From Micromonosporaceae bacterium (GTDB taxonomy: Bacteria > Actinomycetota > Actinomycetes > Mycobacteriales > Micromonosporaceae), in assembly GCA_019689695.1 (NCBI GenBank), contig JADGHA010000057.1:1-14275 (forward strand): 14,275 bases of DNA, in the 5' to 3' direction. The position numbers and the translations under genes are program-made. The notes below the pieces were generated by a model. That model was not told where the DNA came from, did no database searches, and worked only from the letters and a program-made list of their open reading frames with translations. Each line of letters opens with the position of its first letter. The stretch's first letter is position 1. Below are positions 1-7,750 of the stretch, piece after piece.

Positions 1-149
1 CGGACCTGCCCGACCCGGCCCGATACCCCGAGCCACCGCTGCGCCCGCCCAAGGAGTGGGTGTCCAGGGTGGGAGGCACCTGGGCGCACGCGTGGATGCC
101 CAGCCCGCTCGGCTCTCCAGCATCCCGGACGCCAGCGGCGCGAGGCTGA
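1..149 (+). CDS. Possible C-terminal tail of an unidentified protein (partial)
   Basis: Reading frame 3 is open from the window edge to a TGA at 147-149. Third codon positions are almost all G or C over roughly the first 110 bases, as expected for coding sequence here. The peptide is rich in Pro, Trp and Arg (it includes PPKEWVSRVGGTWAHAW) and ends in a low-complexity Ser/Ala/Arg stretch. I do not recognise the family. The gene would begin to the left of the window and run convergently towards the hemerythrin-like gene, whose stop lies 50 bases further on. The other two + frames are also open here, so the call rests on codon bias and peptide appearance only. Confidence 0.35.
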   Translation, partial: DLPDPARYPEPPLRPPKEWVSRVGGTWAHAWMPSPLGSPASRTPAARG

Positions 150-199
150 GTACCGCGCTTGCGGCACGGCGCTCGCGCCTGCCGGACGTTCGCGCGAGC

Positions 200-661
200 T
201 CAGCGCGCCTTCTGGCACACCCACCCGTCGGGCAGCTCCCCGGAGTCGAGGAAGGCCAGCAGCTGTCCGGTCGCCGACGCCGTCAGCACGGCGTCGGCCT
301 GCGGGTAGAGGACCTTCTCTTCCTTCAGGTTGTGATGCAGGAGCTGGGTGGCGAGTTGCCGGCACAGGGCGTCGGCGTCGCCACCGGCGCGAAGGTCGCC
401 TTCGATGGCGTCGAGCGTCTGCCAGATCTGGGCGTGCTCGCGCAGCATGACGAGGATCGGAGCCACGAGTCCCGCTTCGCGCAACGGCGGGAACAGGAAC
501 TCCTCCTCCAGGTAGATGTGGCGGCGGAGCGCGCGGATGGCGCGGGACAAGGCGGCCTGGCCCTCGTCGCCGGACCCCTGCCGGGCCGAAAAGGCCTCAA
601 CTCCTTCATCGATCTCGCGGTGCTCCCGTTCCAGAGCCGCCGCCAGGGTCTGGGTCTCCAT
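200..661 (-). CDS. Hemerythrin-like HHE-domain cation-binding protein
   Basis: A 153-aa cytoplasmic protein of the hemerythrin HHE family (four-helix bundle with a di-iron or similar metal site). Candidate ligands fall in the expected order and spacing: H14 in HREID, H48 and E52 in HIYLEEEFLFP, H76 in EHAQIW, H110 and E114 in HHNLKEEKVLYP. Family members bind O2, NO or iron, or act in stress responses; the substrate here is unknown. The frame is open back to 853, but I choose the ATG at 661 because the HHE domain begins right after it, GAGGTGG lies about 9 bases upstream, and a sigma-70-like promoter sits at 709-737, downstream of which the longer start could not be expressed. It is transcribed away from the DUF998 gene. 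No signal peptide or membrane segment is visible. Confidence 0.9.
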   Translation of the reverse strand: METQTLAAALEREHREIDEGVEAFSARQGSGDEGQAALSRAIRALRRHIYLEEEFLFPPLREAGLVAPILVMLREHAQIWQTLDAIEGDLRAGGDADALCRQLATQLLHHNLKEEKVLYPQADAVLTASATGQLLAFLDSGELPDGWVCQKAR

Positions 662-708
662 GTCCGCCACCTCGATACCGTGCTGAGCGCTGCCGTGCCG
701 ACCCTCCG

Positions 709-737
709 ATAATAAATACAAGCTGCGCTCGTAACAA
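709..737 (-). promoter_or_regulatory. Sigma-70-type promoter for the hemerythrin-like gene
   Basis: On the minus strand TTGTTA (732-737) and TATTAT (709-714) are separated by exactly 17 bases. They match the -35 and -10 consensus at 4/6 and 5/6 positions. The site lies in an unusually AT-rich patch (about 706-750) in otherwise GC-rich DNA. The expected transcript start near 702 gives a leader of about 40 bases, carrying GAGGTGG before the ATG at 661. Confidence 0.7.
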
Positions 738-851
738 AGGTGGGTAACCGCCGAGGTGCTGCTCCCCGAGCCGCGTGATCGGGATGCCCCCGTCAGGGTG
801 ATGGTCGTCAGCGGGCGATTGTGTCCCGCGGACGAGGTGCACGGTCGGGGC

Positions 852-1535
852 ATGGTCCGCAGCTGGCACCGGGGTGCGAGTCGCTCGGTGATCGTGGCCG
901 GTGGTATCTGCTGGGTGCTGACGGTCGTCTACCTGGTCGCGCAGCCGATCGTCGCGGCCGCTTGGGCGCACCCGGCGTACGACTTCGGCGCGAACCCGAT
1001 CAGCGATCTGGGCAACACCACGTGCGGTGAGTACATCAGCCCTCAGGGCCACACCCGCGAAATCTGCTCTCCCCGGCACCTGGTGATGAACGTGGCGTTC
1101 GCTGCCGGCGGGGTGCTGACCGCGGCCGGCGCGCTGCTGACCTGGCGCTGGTGGCCGGGGCGCACGGCCAGCAGAGCCGGGCTCGGCTGCGTGGCGGCGG
1201 CCGGTGCGGGAGGGGTGCTCGTCGGGTGTGCCCCGGAGAACGTCAACCTGCCGGTGCACGCGGCCGGCGCTCTGCTCCAGGTGCCCGGCGCGGCCGGGAT
1301 GGTGCTGGCGGGGATCGGCTCTGCCGGCGTCACCGGGCGGGCGCGCTGGTTCAGCATCGTCTGGGGGGCCATCGCGGTCGTCGCGTGCCTGCTCTATCTC
1401 GGTGGCGTCCATCCCGTACTCGGTTCGGGTGGGATGGAACGGGTCGCCTTCGACACGCTGACCGTCTGGACGGTCGTACTCGGTGGCCTGGTTCTGCACC
1501 ATCCGGTCCGGATCCCGCCCGCGCGAGCCGGGTAG
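852..1535 (+). CDS. DUF998 family integral membrane protein
   Basis: A 227-aa polytopic membrane protein of the DUF998 family, whose biochemical function is unknown. Hydrophobic segments lie at about 13-35, 78-98, 108-126, 136-158, 167-186 and 200-216. Family-typical motifs are NPISDLGN (48-55), CSPRH (72-76), APENVNLPVH (127-136) and GGMER (193-197). C58 and C72 flank a loop between the first two membrane segments and could pair if it is extracytoplasmic. I prefer the ATG at 852, preceded by GGTCGGGGC. In-frame ATGs at 756 and 801 would only add a charged, low-complexity stretch. It is divergent from the hemerythrin-like gene and converges on the debranching enzyme gene, with 28 bases between the stops. 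Confidence 0.85.
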   Translation: MVRSWHRGASRSVIVAGGICWVLTVVYLVAQPIVAAAWAHPAYDFGANPISDLGNTTCGEYISPQGHTREICSPRHLVMNVAFAAGGVLTAAGALLTWRWWPGRTASRAGLGCVAAAGAGGVLVGCAPENVNLPVHAAGALLQVPGAAGMVLAGIGSAGVTGRARWFSIVWGAIAVVACLLYLGGVHPVLGSGGMERVAFDTLTVWTVVLGGLVLHHPVRIPPARAG

Positions 1536-1563
1536 CTGAGAACATCCGGCGCGCCCGCCCGCA

Positions 1564-3570
1564 TCAGCGATGGCGCACCGCACCCTGCCGACGCCGGGCC
1601 AGACCATGCAGCTCGAGCCGGCCGACGCCCGCCGGCAGGGCGGGATCGACCACCGGATCCGGATCGCCGGGTCGCAGCCCGAGCAGGACGCGCAGCATGA
1701 GCAGTGGAGCGCCGGTCGCCCACGCCTGTGGTGATGCGGCGTCCGGGTAGGGCACCGGCGTCGGGGCCACCCGGCGGTCCTCCCCGCTGAAGCACTCGGG
1801 CAGGCGGTGATTGAAATGGACAGCCGCGTCCAGGATGGACACCGCCAGACGGGTCGCCTCCGGCCGGTGCCCGTAGCCGGCCAGGCCCATCGCGATCAGC
1901 GAGTTGTCGTGCGCCCAGACGGTGCCCCGGTGGTAGGCGAGCGGGTTGTAGGCCGGCTCGGCCGACGACATCGTCCGGACGCCCCATCCGGAGAACAGCG
2001 CCTCGCCCAGCAGGTGCGCCACCACCGGCTCGACCCGTTCGTCGGCGACGATGCCGCTCCACAAAAGGTGCCCGATGTTGGAGGTGAGAGTCGGGACCGG
2101 ATGTTTCTCGCCGTCCAGCGCGAACGCGTAGTGGCCGCGGTCGGCGAGCCAGAAGTCGCGGTTGAAGCGGTCCTTCAGCTCGGCCGCCGCCCGGTCGAGC
2201 CGGTCGGCCAAGGCGTCGTCCCGCCAGATCTCCCGGGCGAGCCGCGCGGTGCGGCGCCGGGCGTCGTACGCGTACCCCTGCAGCTCGCAGGTCGCCCTGG
2301 GCAGCGGCGCGAGCCGTCCGTCCGGGTAGACGACCGAGTTGGGAGAGTCCTTCCAGCACTGGTTCTGCAAGCCGTGCGACCAGGTACGGGTGCGGTACTC
2401 TACGTAGCCGTCTCCATCGAGATCGCCGTACTGCTCCAGCCACGACAGGGCGGCGCGGGCGGCGCCCTCGAGCTCGTGGACCAGTCCCGTGTCGCCCGTC
2501 CACGCCTCGTACTCGTCGAGCAGGATGAGGAACAACGGGGTCGAGTCGGCCGAGCCGTAGTACGGCGACTGCGGCCATTCGCGGAAGTACGCGAGCTCGC
2601 CCTCCCGGAGCTCGTGCAGGATCTTTCCCGGTTCGGCGTCACGGAAGTCGTCCATCCGGTCGGCCTGCCACGCGGCGAGCGCCCGCAGCGTGCTACGGGC
2701 CAGCTCGGGCACGAACGGCAGCGCCTGGTAGCAGGTGATCAGGCTGTCCCGCCCGAACAGGGCCATGTACCAGGGCAGCCCGGCGGCGGGTACCGACGAT
2801 CGGGGCGCCTTGTCCGGGTAGTAGCGCAGGCCGGCCAGGTCGACCAGGCTGCGGTGGTAGGTGTCCGCCACCTGCACCCAGTCGGTCTCCAACCGGGGCG
2901 TCGAGGCGAGCCATTCATCCAGGTTCTGGTCCATGTTCGGCTCGCGCCGCGGCACCGGCCGGTGCAGCACGGTCTCGGTGGCCACGGCGACCTCCAGATC
3001 GACCGTCCAGGACGAGCCGGGTGGCACGGTCGCCTGGAAGGTGGCCGACTCCGTGGTCAGGAACGCCCCCGGCGCGCGGATGCGGGTGTAGCGGCGGAAG
3101 TCGTCCCGTTCGTAGCCGAGGACCACCTCGTCCGCTTCGACCCTGCGGAAGGTCGGGCCGTTGGCGGGCAGGCGGTGCTTGGTGTGGAACAGGTCGGCGA
3201 AGTCGGCGCCGAACGCCACGGTGAGCACGACCGGCAGGTCCTGGCCGCTTCGGTTGTTCACGGTCAGTTGCTCGTGCAGACCTCGGGAGAGACGGCGGCG
3301 CCGCACCAGCGACGCGACGGGCGCGGCGGGCGCGGCGGCGCTCTCCTCCACCAGGTAGAAGTACGCCTCGTCGTACTCGGTGTTCATCGCGGTGAGCGCA
3401 TGCAGCTGCCGGCCGTTCAGGCGCGCCTGCCACAGCGACAGGTGCCGCGTGTCCCGGTAGTACAGTCCCTCGGAACGGCCGGGGCCGGAGGCCACGTCTC
3501 CGTCGAGATCGCTGACAAGGAAGGTGCTGCCGTCGAGGAGACGGATGTCTCGCTCACCGATGCTGTCCAC
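1564..3570 (-). CDS. Amylo-alpha-1,6-glucosidase / glycogen debranching enzyme-type glycoside hydrolase
   Basis: A 668-aa cytoplasmic enzyme of the bacterial glycogen-debranching-like family: an N-terminal beta-sandwich domain followed by an (alpha/alpha)6 catalytic barrel. It probably hydrolyses alpha-1,6 branch glucose or short alpha-glucans. Residues 11-200 carry the N-domain signature LLDGSTFLVSDLDGDV and the GLYYRDTRHLS motif. The barrel starts near 230 and contains GLPWYMALFGRDSLIT (264-279), GSADSTPLF (339-347), DGDGYVEYR (385-393), QNQCWKDSPN (402-411), YHRGTVWAHDNSLIAMGL (546-563) and PDAASPQAWATGAPL (609-623). Those Asp- and Glu-bearing loops are the likely active site. The start is GTG 3570 because GAGG sits 6 bases upstream and the LLDGSTF domain follows. 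An in-frame ATG at 3711 would overlap the MFS gene and add Arg/Pro-rich residues. The stop of the MFS gene lies 73 bases upstream, so a shared transcript is likely. The last 13 residues are unusually Arg-rich. Confidence 0.9.
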   Translation of the reverse strand: MDSIGERDIRLLDGSTFLVSDLDGDVASGPGRSEGLYYRDTRHLSLWQARLNGRQLHALTAMNTEYDEAYFYLVEESAAAPAAPVASLVRRRRLSRGLHEQLTVNNRSGQDLPVVLTVAFGADFADLFHTKHRLPANGPTFRRVEADEVVLGYERDDFRRYTRIRAPGAFLTTESATFQATVPPGSSWTVDLEVAVATETVLHRPVPRREPNMDQNLDEWLASTPRLETDWVQVADTYHRSLVDLAGLRYYPDKAPRSSVPAAGLPWYMALFGRDSLITCYQALPFVPELARSTLRALAAWQADRMDDFRDAEPGKILHELREGELAYFREWPQSPYYGSADSTPLFLILLDEYEAWTGDTGLVHELEGAARAALSWLEQYGDLDGDGYVEYRTRTWSHGLQNQCWKDSPNSVVYPDGRLAPLPRATCELQGYAYDARRRTARLAREIWRDDALADRLDRAAAELKDRFNRDFWLADRGHYAFALDGEKHPVPTLTSNIGHLLWSGIVADERVEPVVAHLLGEALFSGWGVRTMSSAEPAYNPLAYHRGTVWAHDNSLIAMGLAGYGHRPEATRLAVSILDAAVHFNHRLPECFSGEDRRVAPTPVPYPDAASPQAWATGAPLLMLRVLLGLRPGDPDPVVDPALPAGVGRLELHGLARRRQGAVRHR

Positions 3571-3643
3571 AGCCAACCTCGCGTCCGCCGACAACCGGCC
3601 TGTAACCCTGGCCGCCCACTCCAAACACGCCCACCGGCCATGA

Positions 3644-5104
3644 TCACCGTGACGCGACCACCGGCGAGCCGCCGGACGAGCCCGGGCCGGAGGCCGCGGC
3701 GGTGACCACATCCCGCGGGTAGCTCCGGCGGCTGACCAGGACGATCGCCGCGTTGGCGAACAGCGGCGCCAGCATGATCAGGAAGGCGTCGCGCAGGCCG
3801 GCCGCCCGATGGGCGGAGCCGCCCAGCAGGTCGGCGACGAACCCGAACACGGCCGGTGCGACCCCCTCGGCGGCGAGCCGCAGCACCGTGCGTACGCTCT
3901 CGGCGCGCCCCCACAGCTGGCCGGGCACGATGTCCAGCCGGGCGGCGTCCAGGGGCGGGTTGGCCGCGGCCAGGAACGCGGCCGCCAGGGTGAACAGCGC
4001 CAGCGCGGGCCAGACCGCGGTCAGCAGCAGGCCGGGGGCGAACAGCACCGCCGCGGTCCCGTACCCGACCGCCGGCAGGACCACCCGTACGGTCGGATAG
4101 CGCGGGACAGCGCGGTCGGCGAGCCGACCACCGGCCAGCGTGCCGGCCAGCGCCCCCAGGCCGATGACGAGGACGAGGACGGTGACCAGTCCGCGCGCCA
4201 GCGCGTAGTGCTGGACCACGAAGACCACCGCGAAGGTGCGCAGGCCGGCGAAGAAGAAGTACCCGATGGACGAGGCCACGATCAGTGACCGGACGGTGGG
4301 GATGCGCAGGACATAGCGCGCCGCCGCCCACCAGGACAGCTCGTTCGGGTCAGCCCGCAAGACCCGGTCGTCGGCGGGCCTGGCTCCCCGACCCGCCAGA
4401 ACCGCCCGGGTGTCCGGGTCCGACCGATCCAGCCCGCGGCGAGGCCGGCCGGCGTCCCTGCCGTCCCCGCCCCGCTCCGGGCGTAGCCAGCTGGTCCCAC
4501 CCCGGGCCGGCTCGGGCAGTAGCCGCCACAGCGCGGCGGCCATCACCAGGCTCGCCACGGCGAGCAGGAAGAACGGTGCGCGCCAGGAGAGCGCGAGAGC
4601 GATGTCGCCACCGAGCAGCAGGCCGATGCCGGCCCCGGCGATCTCACCGGTGAGCACCCAGCCGTACGCCCGGGCCCGGTCCTCGGGCGGGAAGAGATCG
4701 CCGACCAGCGAGGCGACCACCGGGCCGGCGCCCGCGACGGCGGCGCCCAACGCGAGCCGGGACAGCAGCAGCCACAGGTAGCTGGTGGCCAGCCCGCCGG
4801 CGACCAGGGCCACGCCCCATACCACGATGGTCGCCGCCAGCAGCCGTACCCGCGCGGTCCGGTCGGCGAGCGCGCCGGCCACCGGTGCCGCCAGCGCGCC
4901 GATGCCGGAGGAGACGGTGGCGAGCAGGCCGAGCTGGGTGTGGCTGATGCCCAGGTCCGCCTCCAGCGGCGCGGCGACGGCACCGATCGTGCCGCTGTCC
5001 GCCGAGTTGAGCGCCAGCACCCCGGCGAAGAGCAGCACCACCCGGGTCCGGGCGGGCCCGCCGAAGAACGCCGTGAGCCGGGCGAGCCACCGGCTCGCCG
5101 GCAC
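3644..5104 (-). CDS. MFS transporter, Spinster-like / multidrug or metabolite exporter
   Basis: A 486-aa major facilitator superfamily permease with 12 predicted membrane helices and a long hydrophilic central loop (about 198-262). Motif A is GALADRTARVRLL (77-89) after TM2. LVGDLFPPEDRARAYG (133-148) and SWRAPFFLLAVASL (173-186) are typical of the Spinster-like and anion/cation symporter branches. A degenerate motif A repeat, GRLADRAVPRYP (326-337), marks the second half. Substrate cannot be read from sequence. Start is GTG 5104, with GAAGGTGAT upstream; the nearby ATG at 5112 is in another frame. It is divergent from the ThDP enzyme and lies upstream of the debranching enzyme, so a sugar-related substrate is possible but unproven. 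Confidence 0.88.
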   Translation of the reverse strand: MPASRWLARLTAFFGGPARTRVVLLFAGVLALNSADSGTIGAVAAPLEADLGISHTQLGLLATVSSGIGALAAPVAGALADRTARVRLLAATIVVWGVALVAGGLATSYLWLLLSRLALGAAVAGAGPVVASLVGDLFPPEDRARAYGWVLTGEIAGAGIGLLLGGDIALALSWRAPFFLLAVASLVMAAALWRLLPEPARGGTSWLRPERGGDGRDAGRPRRGLDRSDPDTRAVLAGRGARPADDRVLRADPNELSWWAAARYVLRIPTVRSLIVASSIGYFFFAGLRTFAVVFVVQHYALARGLVTVLVLVIGLGALAGTLAGGRLADRAVPRYPTVRVVLPAVGYGTAAVLFAPGLLLTAVWPALALFTLAAAFLAAANPPLDAARLDIVPGQLWGRAESVRTVLRLAAEGVAPAVFGFVADLLGGSAHRAAGLRDAFLIMLAPLFANAAIVLVSRRSYPRDVVTAAASGPGSSGGSPVVASR

Positions 5105-5204
5105 GCGCGCATCACCTTCGTCGGCACCGATGGTCGGCTACCTCTCGCTGATCGCTGATGTCGCCGCATTACCCAGGTGTCACCGCTGCGATACCCGGCC
5201 GGCC

Positions 5205-5230
5205 CGCCTACCGCGACCAACCCGTAGGCG
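5205..5230. repeat. Inverted repeat in the divergent MFS / ThDP-enzyme intergenic region
   Basis: CGCCTAC (5205-5211) and GTAGGCG (5224-5230) form a perfect 7-bp inverted repeat with a 12-base spacer. Its position between two divergent genes would suit an operator or an RNA hairpin in either leader. No other copy was noticed in the window. Chance occurrence is possible in this GC-rich DNA. Confidence 0.35.
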
Positions 5231-5260
5231 CGTGGAGATCTGCGAGTCCAGCCGGGCTGT

Positions 5261-5277
5261 TTGCCGTCGCGCGGCAA
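5261..5277. repeat. Inverted repeat upstream of the ThDP enzyme gene
   Basis: TTGCCG (5261-5266) and CGGCAA (5272-5277) form a perfect 6-bp inverted repeat around 5 bases, ending 40 bases before the start codon at 5318. It could be an operator of a helix-turn-helix regulator or a leader hairpin. The stretch just before and into it, GGGCTGTTTGCCG, shares GGG, TTT and the following G with the palindrome at 14241-14256 but lacks the symmetric right arm. Confidence 0.35.
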
Positions 5278-5317
5278 CGGGTAGGGCCGCAGAGGCGGGG
5301 AGATGAGGAGAGCGCTG

Positions 5318-7081
5318 ATGAAGCAGATCGTGGGCGAGAGCCTCGCGCGCCGGCTGGTGGCGTGGGGCGTGGACACGGTGTTCGGCCTGCCGGGCGACGG
5401 CATCAACGGCCTGATGGAAGGGTTCCGTCGCTGCCAGGACGAGATCCGGTTCGTCCTGGTGCACCACGAGGAGGCGGCCGCGTTCATGGCCACCGGGTAC
5501 GCCAAGGCGACCGGCAGGCTGGGCGTGTGCGCGGCCACGTCCGGCCCCGGCGCGATCCACCTGCTGAACGGGCTGTACGACGCCAAGCTGGACGGCGTGC
5601 CGGTGCTCGCCATCACCGGCATGCAGGAGACGTCGGTGTTGGGCACGCACTACCAGCAGGAGGTGCACCTGGACCGGCTCTACCAGGACGTGGCCGGCTA
5701 CAACCTGATGATCACCAACCCCCAGCAGATGCCGGCGGTGGTCGACCTGGCGGTGCGCAACGCATTGAGCAAGCGGACGGTTGCCCACCTGACGTTCCCG
5801 AACGATATCCAGGTCGCCCCGGTGGACGAGGACCCGTACCGGCACATCGCGCCGGCGAACTCGCCGGCCACCGCGGCGGTCTACCGGCCCCGGATGCTGC
5901 CCGCCGACCCCGAGGACCTGCGCCTGGCCGCGGATGTGCTCAACGCCGGCAGCAAGCCGGCGATGCTGGTGGGAGTGGGCGCACTGCACGCCCGGGACGA
6001 GGTGCTGGCGGTCGCGGACAAGCTGGGCGCCCCGATCGTCAAAACGCTGCCCGGCAAGGCGGTGGTACCTGACGACCATCCACTCACGACCGGCGGGCTC
6101 GGGCTGCTGGGGACCAAGCCGTCGGAGGAGCTGATGGAGGAGTGCGACACGCTGCTCATGGTCGGCACCTCGTTCCCGTACACCAAGCACCTGCCCAAGC
6201 CGGGGCAGGCACGGGTGGTGCAGATCGACATCGACCCGACCCGGGCCGGGCTGCGGCTGCCCACCGAGGCGCCGGTGGCCGCCGACGCCAAGCTGGCCCT
6301 GCGCGACCTCCTTCCGCTGCTGCGTGCCGGCGACCGCAGCTTCCTGCAGCAGTACCAGTCCAAGATGGAGCGCTGGCGGTCGGACATGGCCGCGCTCGAG
6401 GACTCCCGGCGGGACCCGATCGCGCCGCAGTACCTGATGTCCTGTGTGGACGATTTTGCCGCGGACGACGCCATCCTCACCACCGACTCCGGCACCATCG
6501 CCACGTGGGCCGCCCGGCACTGGACCATCCGCGGCGACCGGCAGTTCTACCTGTCCGGCAACCTGGCCACCATGGCGCCCGGGCTGCCGTACGCGATCGC
6601 CGCGCAGCACGCGTACCCCGGCCGGCAGGTCATCGCGTACGTCGGTGACGGCGGCTTCGCGATGCTCATGGCCGAGTTCCTCACCGCGGTCCGGCACGAG
6701 CTGCCGATCAAGGTCATCGTGAACAACAACAACTCCTTCGGCCAGATCCTGTGGGAGCAGATCATCCTCGGCTACCCGGAGTACCGGGTGCGCCACGAGG
6801 GGCCGGAGGGCGACTTCGCCGCGTGGGCGAGGGCGTGCGGCGGGCACGGGACGAAGGTCACCCGCCCGTCCGCGGTCGCGCAGGCCGTGCGCGACGCGCT
6901 GGCGCATCCGGGCCCGGCGCTGGTGGACTGCGACGTCAACCCGGACGAGCCGCCGATGCCTGGCAAGGTCGCCTACGACCAGGCCAAGCACTTCACCGAG
7001 GCCTTCCTGCGCGGGCAGCCGCACAAGGCGGCCACCCTGGCCACGGTGGCCCGGGACAAGATCAACCAGCTCGTGTCGTGA
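5318..7081 (+). CDS. Pyruvate oxidase / pyruvate dehydrogenase (quinone)-like ThDP-dependent enzyme
   Basis: A 587-aa enzyme of the thiamine diphosphate family that contains pyruvate oxidase (PoxB) and acetolactate synthase. The closest fit is the PoxB-like branch that decarboxylates pyruvate to acetate and CO2 with FAD, passing electrons to quinone or O2. The N-terminal Pyr domain (about 1-165) has GLPGDGINGLMEG (23-35) and the HHEEAAAF motif, whose Glu (E51) activates ThDP. The central domain spans about 195-325. The C-terminal PP domain (about 385-540) has GDGGFAMLMAEF (443-454) and NNNN (469-472), the Mg-ThDP site. I chose ATG 5318 over ATG 5303 because GAGGAG sits 7 bases upstream. Its TGA overlaps the ATG of the next gene as TGATG, implying translational coupling. 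Acetolactate synthase is less likely given the overall PoxB-like layout. A specialised 2-oxoacid decarboxylase cannot be excluded. Confidence 0.85.
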   Translation: MKQIVGESLARRLVAWGVDTVFGLPGDGINGLMEGFRRCQDEIRFVLVHHEEAAAFMATGYAKATGRLGVCAATSGPGAIHLLNGLYDAKLDGVPVLAITGMQETSVLGTHYQQEVHLDRLYQDVAGYNLMITNPQQMPAVVDLAVRNALSKRTVAHLTFPNDIQVAPVDEDPYRHIAPANSPATAAVYRPRMLPADPEDLRLAADVLNAGSKPAMLVGVGALHARDEVLAVADKLGAPIVKTLPGKAVVPDDHPLTTGGLGLLGTKPSEELMEECDTLLMVGTSFPYTKHLPKPGQARVVQIDIDPTRAGLRLPTEAPVAADAKLALRDLLPLLRAGDRSFLQQYQSKMERWRSDMAALEDSRRDPIAPQYLMSCVDDFAADDAILTTDSGTIATWAARHWTIRGDRQFYLSGNLATMAPGLPYAIAAQHAYPGRQVIAYVGDGGFAMLMAEFLTAVRHELPIKVIVNNNNSFGQILWEQIILGYPEYRVRHEGPEGDFAAWARACGGHGTKVTRPSAVAQAVRDALAHPGPALVDCDVNPDEPPMPGKVAYDQAKHFTEAFLRGQPHKAATLATVARDKINQLVS

Positions 7082-7338
7082 TGGGACGCCGAACGCGCGC
7101 ATCCGCGCCAACCCGCATCCTGCACGCGGTTCGCGAGCGGGCCGTCACCGCTGCCGGGGCGGTGGCCGGAACGGCGGTGGAGCCCAAAGTGGGCGCGCGG
7201 AAGCTGGTGTCGGCGATGCCGTGGCGCGGGCTGGGGGTCGCCGGCATGGCCTTCGCCACGGGTTTCCTCGCCGGTCGCCAGCTCCGCAACGGCCTGCTGG
7301 CCCGCGGTCGCGACGCCGGTGCTGGAGCGGGCCAGTAG
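7081..7338 (+). CDS. Small single-helix membrane protein coupled to the ThDP enzyme
   Basis: An 85-aa basic protein starting at the ATG inside TGATG that ends the upstream gene. The N-terminal 45 residues are Arg-rich and Ala/Val-rich and could form an amphipathic helix. Residues about 50-66 (GLGVAGMAFATGFLAG) make one short, glycine-rich membrane helix, followed by RQLRN and a Gly/Ala tail. I recognise no named family. The layout (soluble basic part plus C-terminal Gly-zipper helix) recalls the ElaB/YqjD/DUF883 type of membrane-anchored stress proteins, but that is only resemblance. Evidence that it is real: tight start-stop overlap, high GC at third positions and the co-directional holin-like gene that follows. 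It might help hold the PoxB-like enzyme at the membrane; this is speculation. Confidence 0.7.
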   Translation: MGRRTRASAPTRILHAVRERAVTAAGAVAGTAVEPKVGARKLVSAMPWRGLGVAGMAFATGFLAGRQLRNGLLARGRDAGAGAGQ

Positions 7339-7366
7339 CGGTGCGCGGACGTGGACGGGGGCTGCG

Positions 7367-7750
7367 ATGAGTGAGGGCCGGGCGGGCGACGGCCGCGTCG
7401 CGAACGACGATCTGGGCCGGCGCCTGGCCAATGACATGCTCGAGGTGGGCCGGCAGGAACTGGCCAGGCTGCGCGAGGACCTGGTCGGCCAGCCGCGCCC
7501 GGCGCTGACCGGGCTGGTCCTGGTCGCCGCGGCCGCCGGCAGCGCGGTGATGGCGGCGGCCAGCGCGACGGCGGCCGCGCTGCGCCTGCTGGAGCTGGTG
7601 TTGCCCCGCCGGCTCGCGGCGCTCGCGCTGACCGCCGGGTACGCCGGCGGATCCATCGTCCTGCTGCGGCAAGCGCTCCAGAAGCTGGACGCCGCGGGTG
7701 GTGGGTCCCAACGCCTGGCCAGGCAGGTGCGGCAGGTCATGCCCAGCTGA
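7367..7750 (+). CDS. Actinobacterial holin-X-like (phage holin superfamily III) membrane protein
   Basis: A 127-aa protein with an acidic and basic amphipathic N-terminus (residues 12-40, including RQELARLREDL), two membrane helices (about 46-72 and 83-102) joined by a short loop with LPRR, and a basic tail. This is the usual form of the chromosomal phage holin family proteins common in actinobacteria, whose role is unknown. No phage genes are nearby, so it is not prophage evidence. The ATG at 7367 follows GGACGGGGG. In-frame 7319 would overlap the upstream gene. It lies 28 bases after the 85-aa gene and probably shares its transcript. Confidence 0.78.
   Translation: MSEGRAGDGRVANDDLGRRLANDMLEVGRQELARLREDLVGQPRPALTGLVLVAAAAGSAVMAAASATAAALRLLELVLPRRLAALALTAGYAGGSIVLLRQALQKLDAAGGGSQRLARQVRQVMPS

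Noticed and set aside
168..179. GGCGCTCGCGCC hairpin downstream of the hemerythrin-like gene as a terminator
   Set aside because: A two-base loop is too small for a stable hairpin and there is no T-tract; common by chance in GC-rich DNA.
811..829. GCGGG and CCCGC inverted repeat around CGATTGTGT as a DosR-like site before the DUF998 gene
   Set aside because: The arm spacing is one base longer than in DosR sites and the inner AC/GT symmetry is missing.
1564..1602. Frameshift at the end of the debranching enzyme gene (odd Arg-rich tail)
   Set aside because: The domain is complete before the tail and I cannot identify a family-like continuation in another frame.
1394..3705. Long open frames overlapping the debranching enzyme on both strands
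   Set aside because: High GC removes stop codons in the other frames; the translations are Arg/Gly/Pro-rich with no family motifs, while the 1564-3570 frame has full domain motifs.
5180..7111. 643-aa minus-strand frame opposite the ThDP enzyme
   Set aside because: A mirror-image frame of a real high-GC gene; composition is Arg/Val/His-rich, with no motif or ribosome site.
7367..7750. Holin-like gene as a sign of a prophage
   Set aside because: Holin-X-like proteins are common in actinobacterial chromosomes, and no endolysin, integrase or structural phage gene is nearby.
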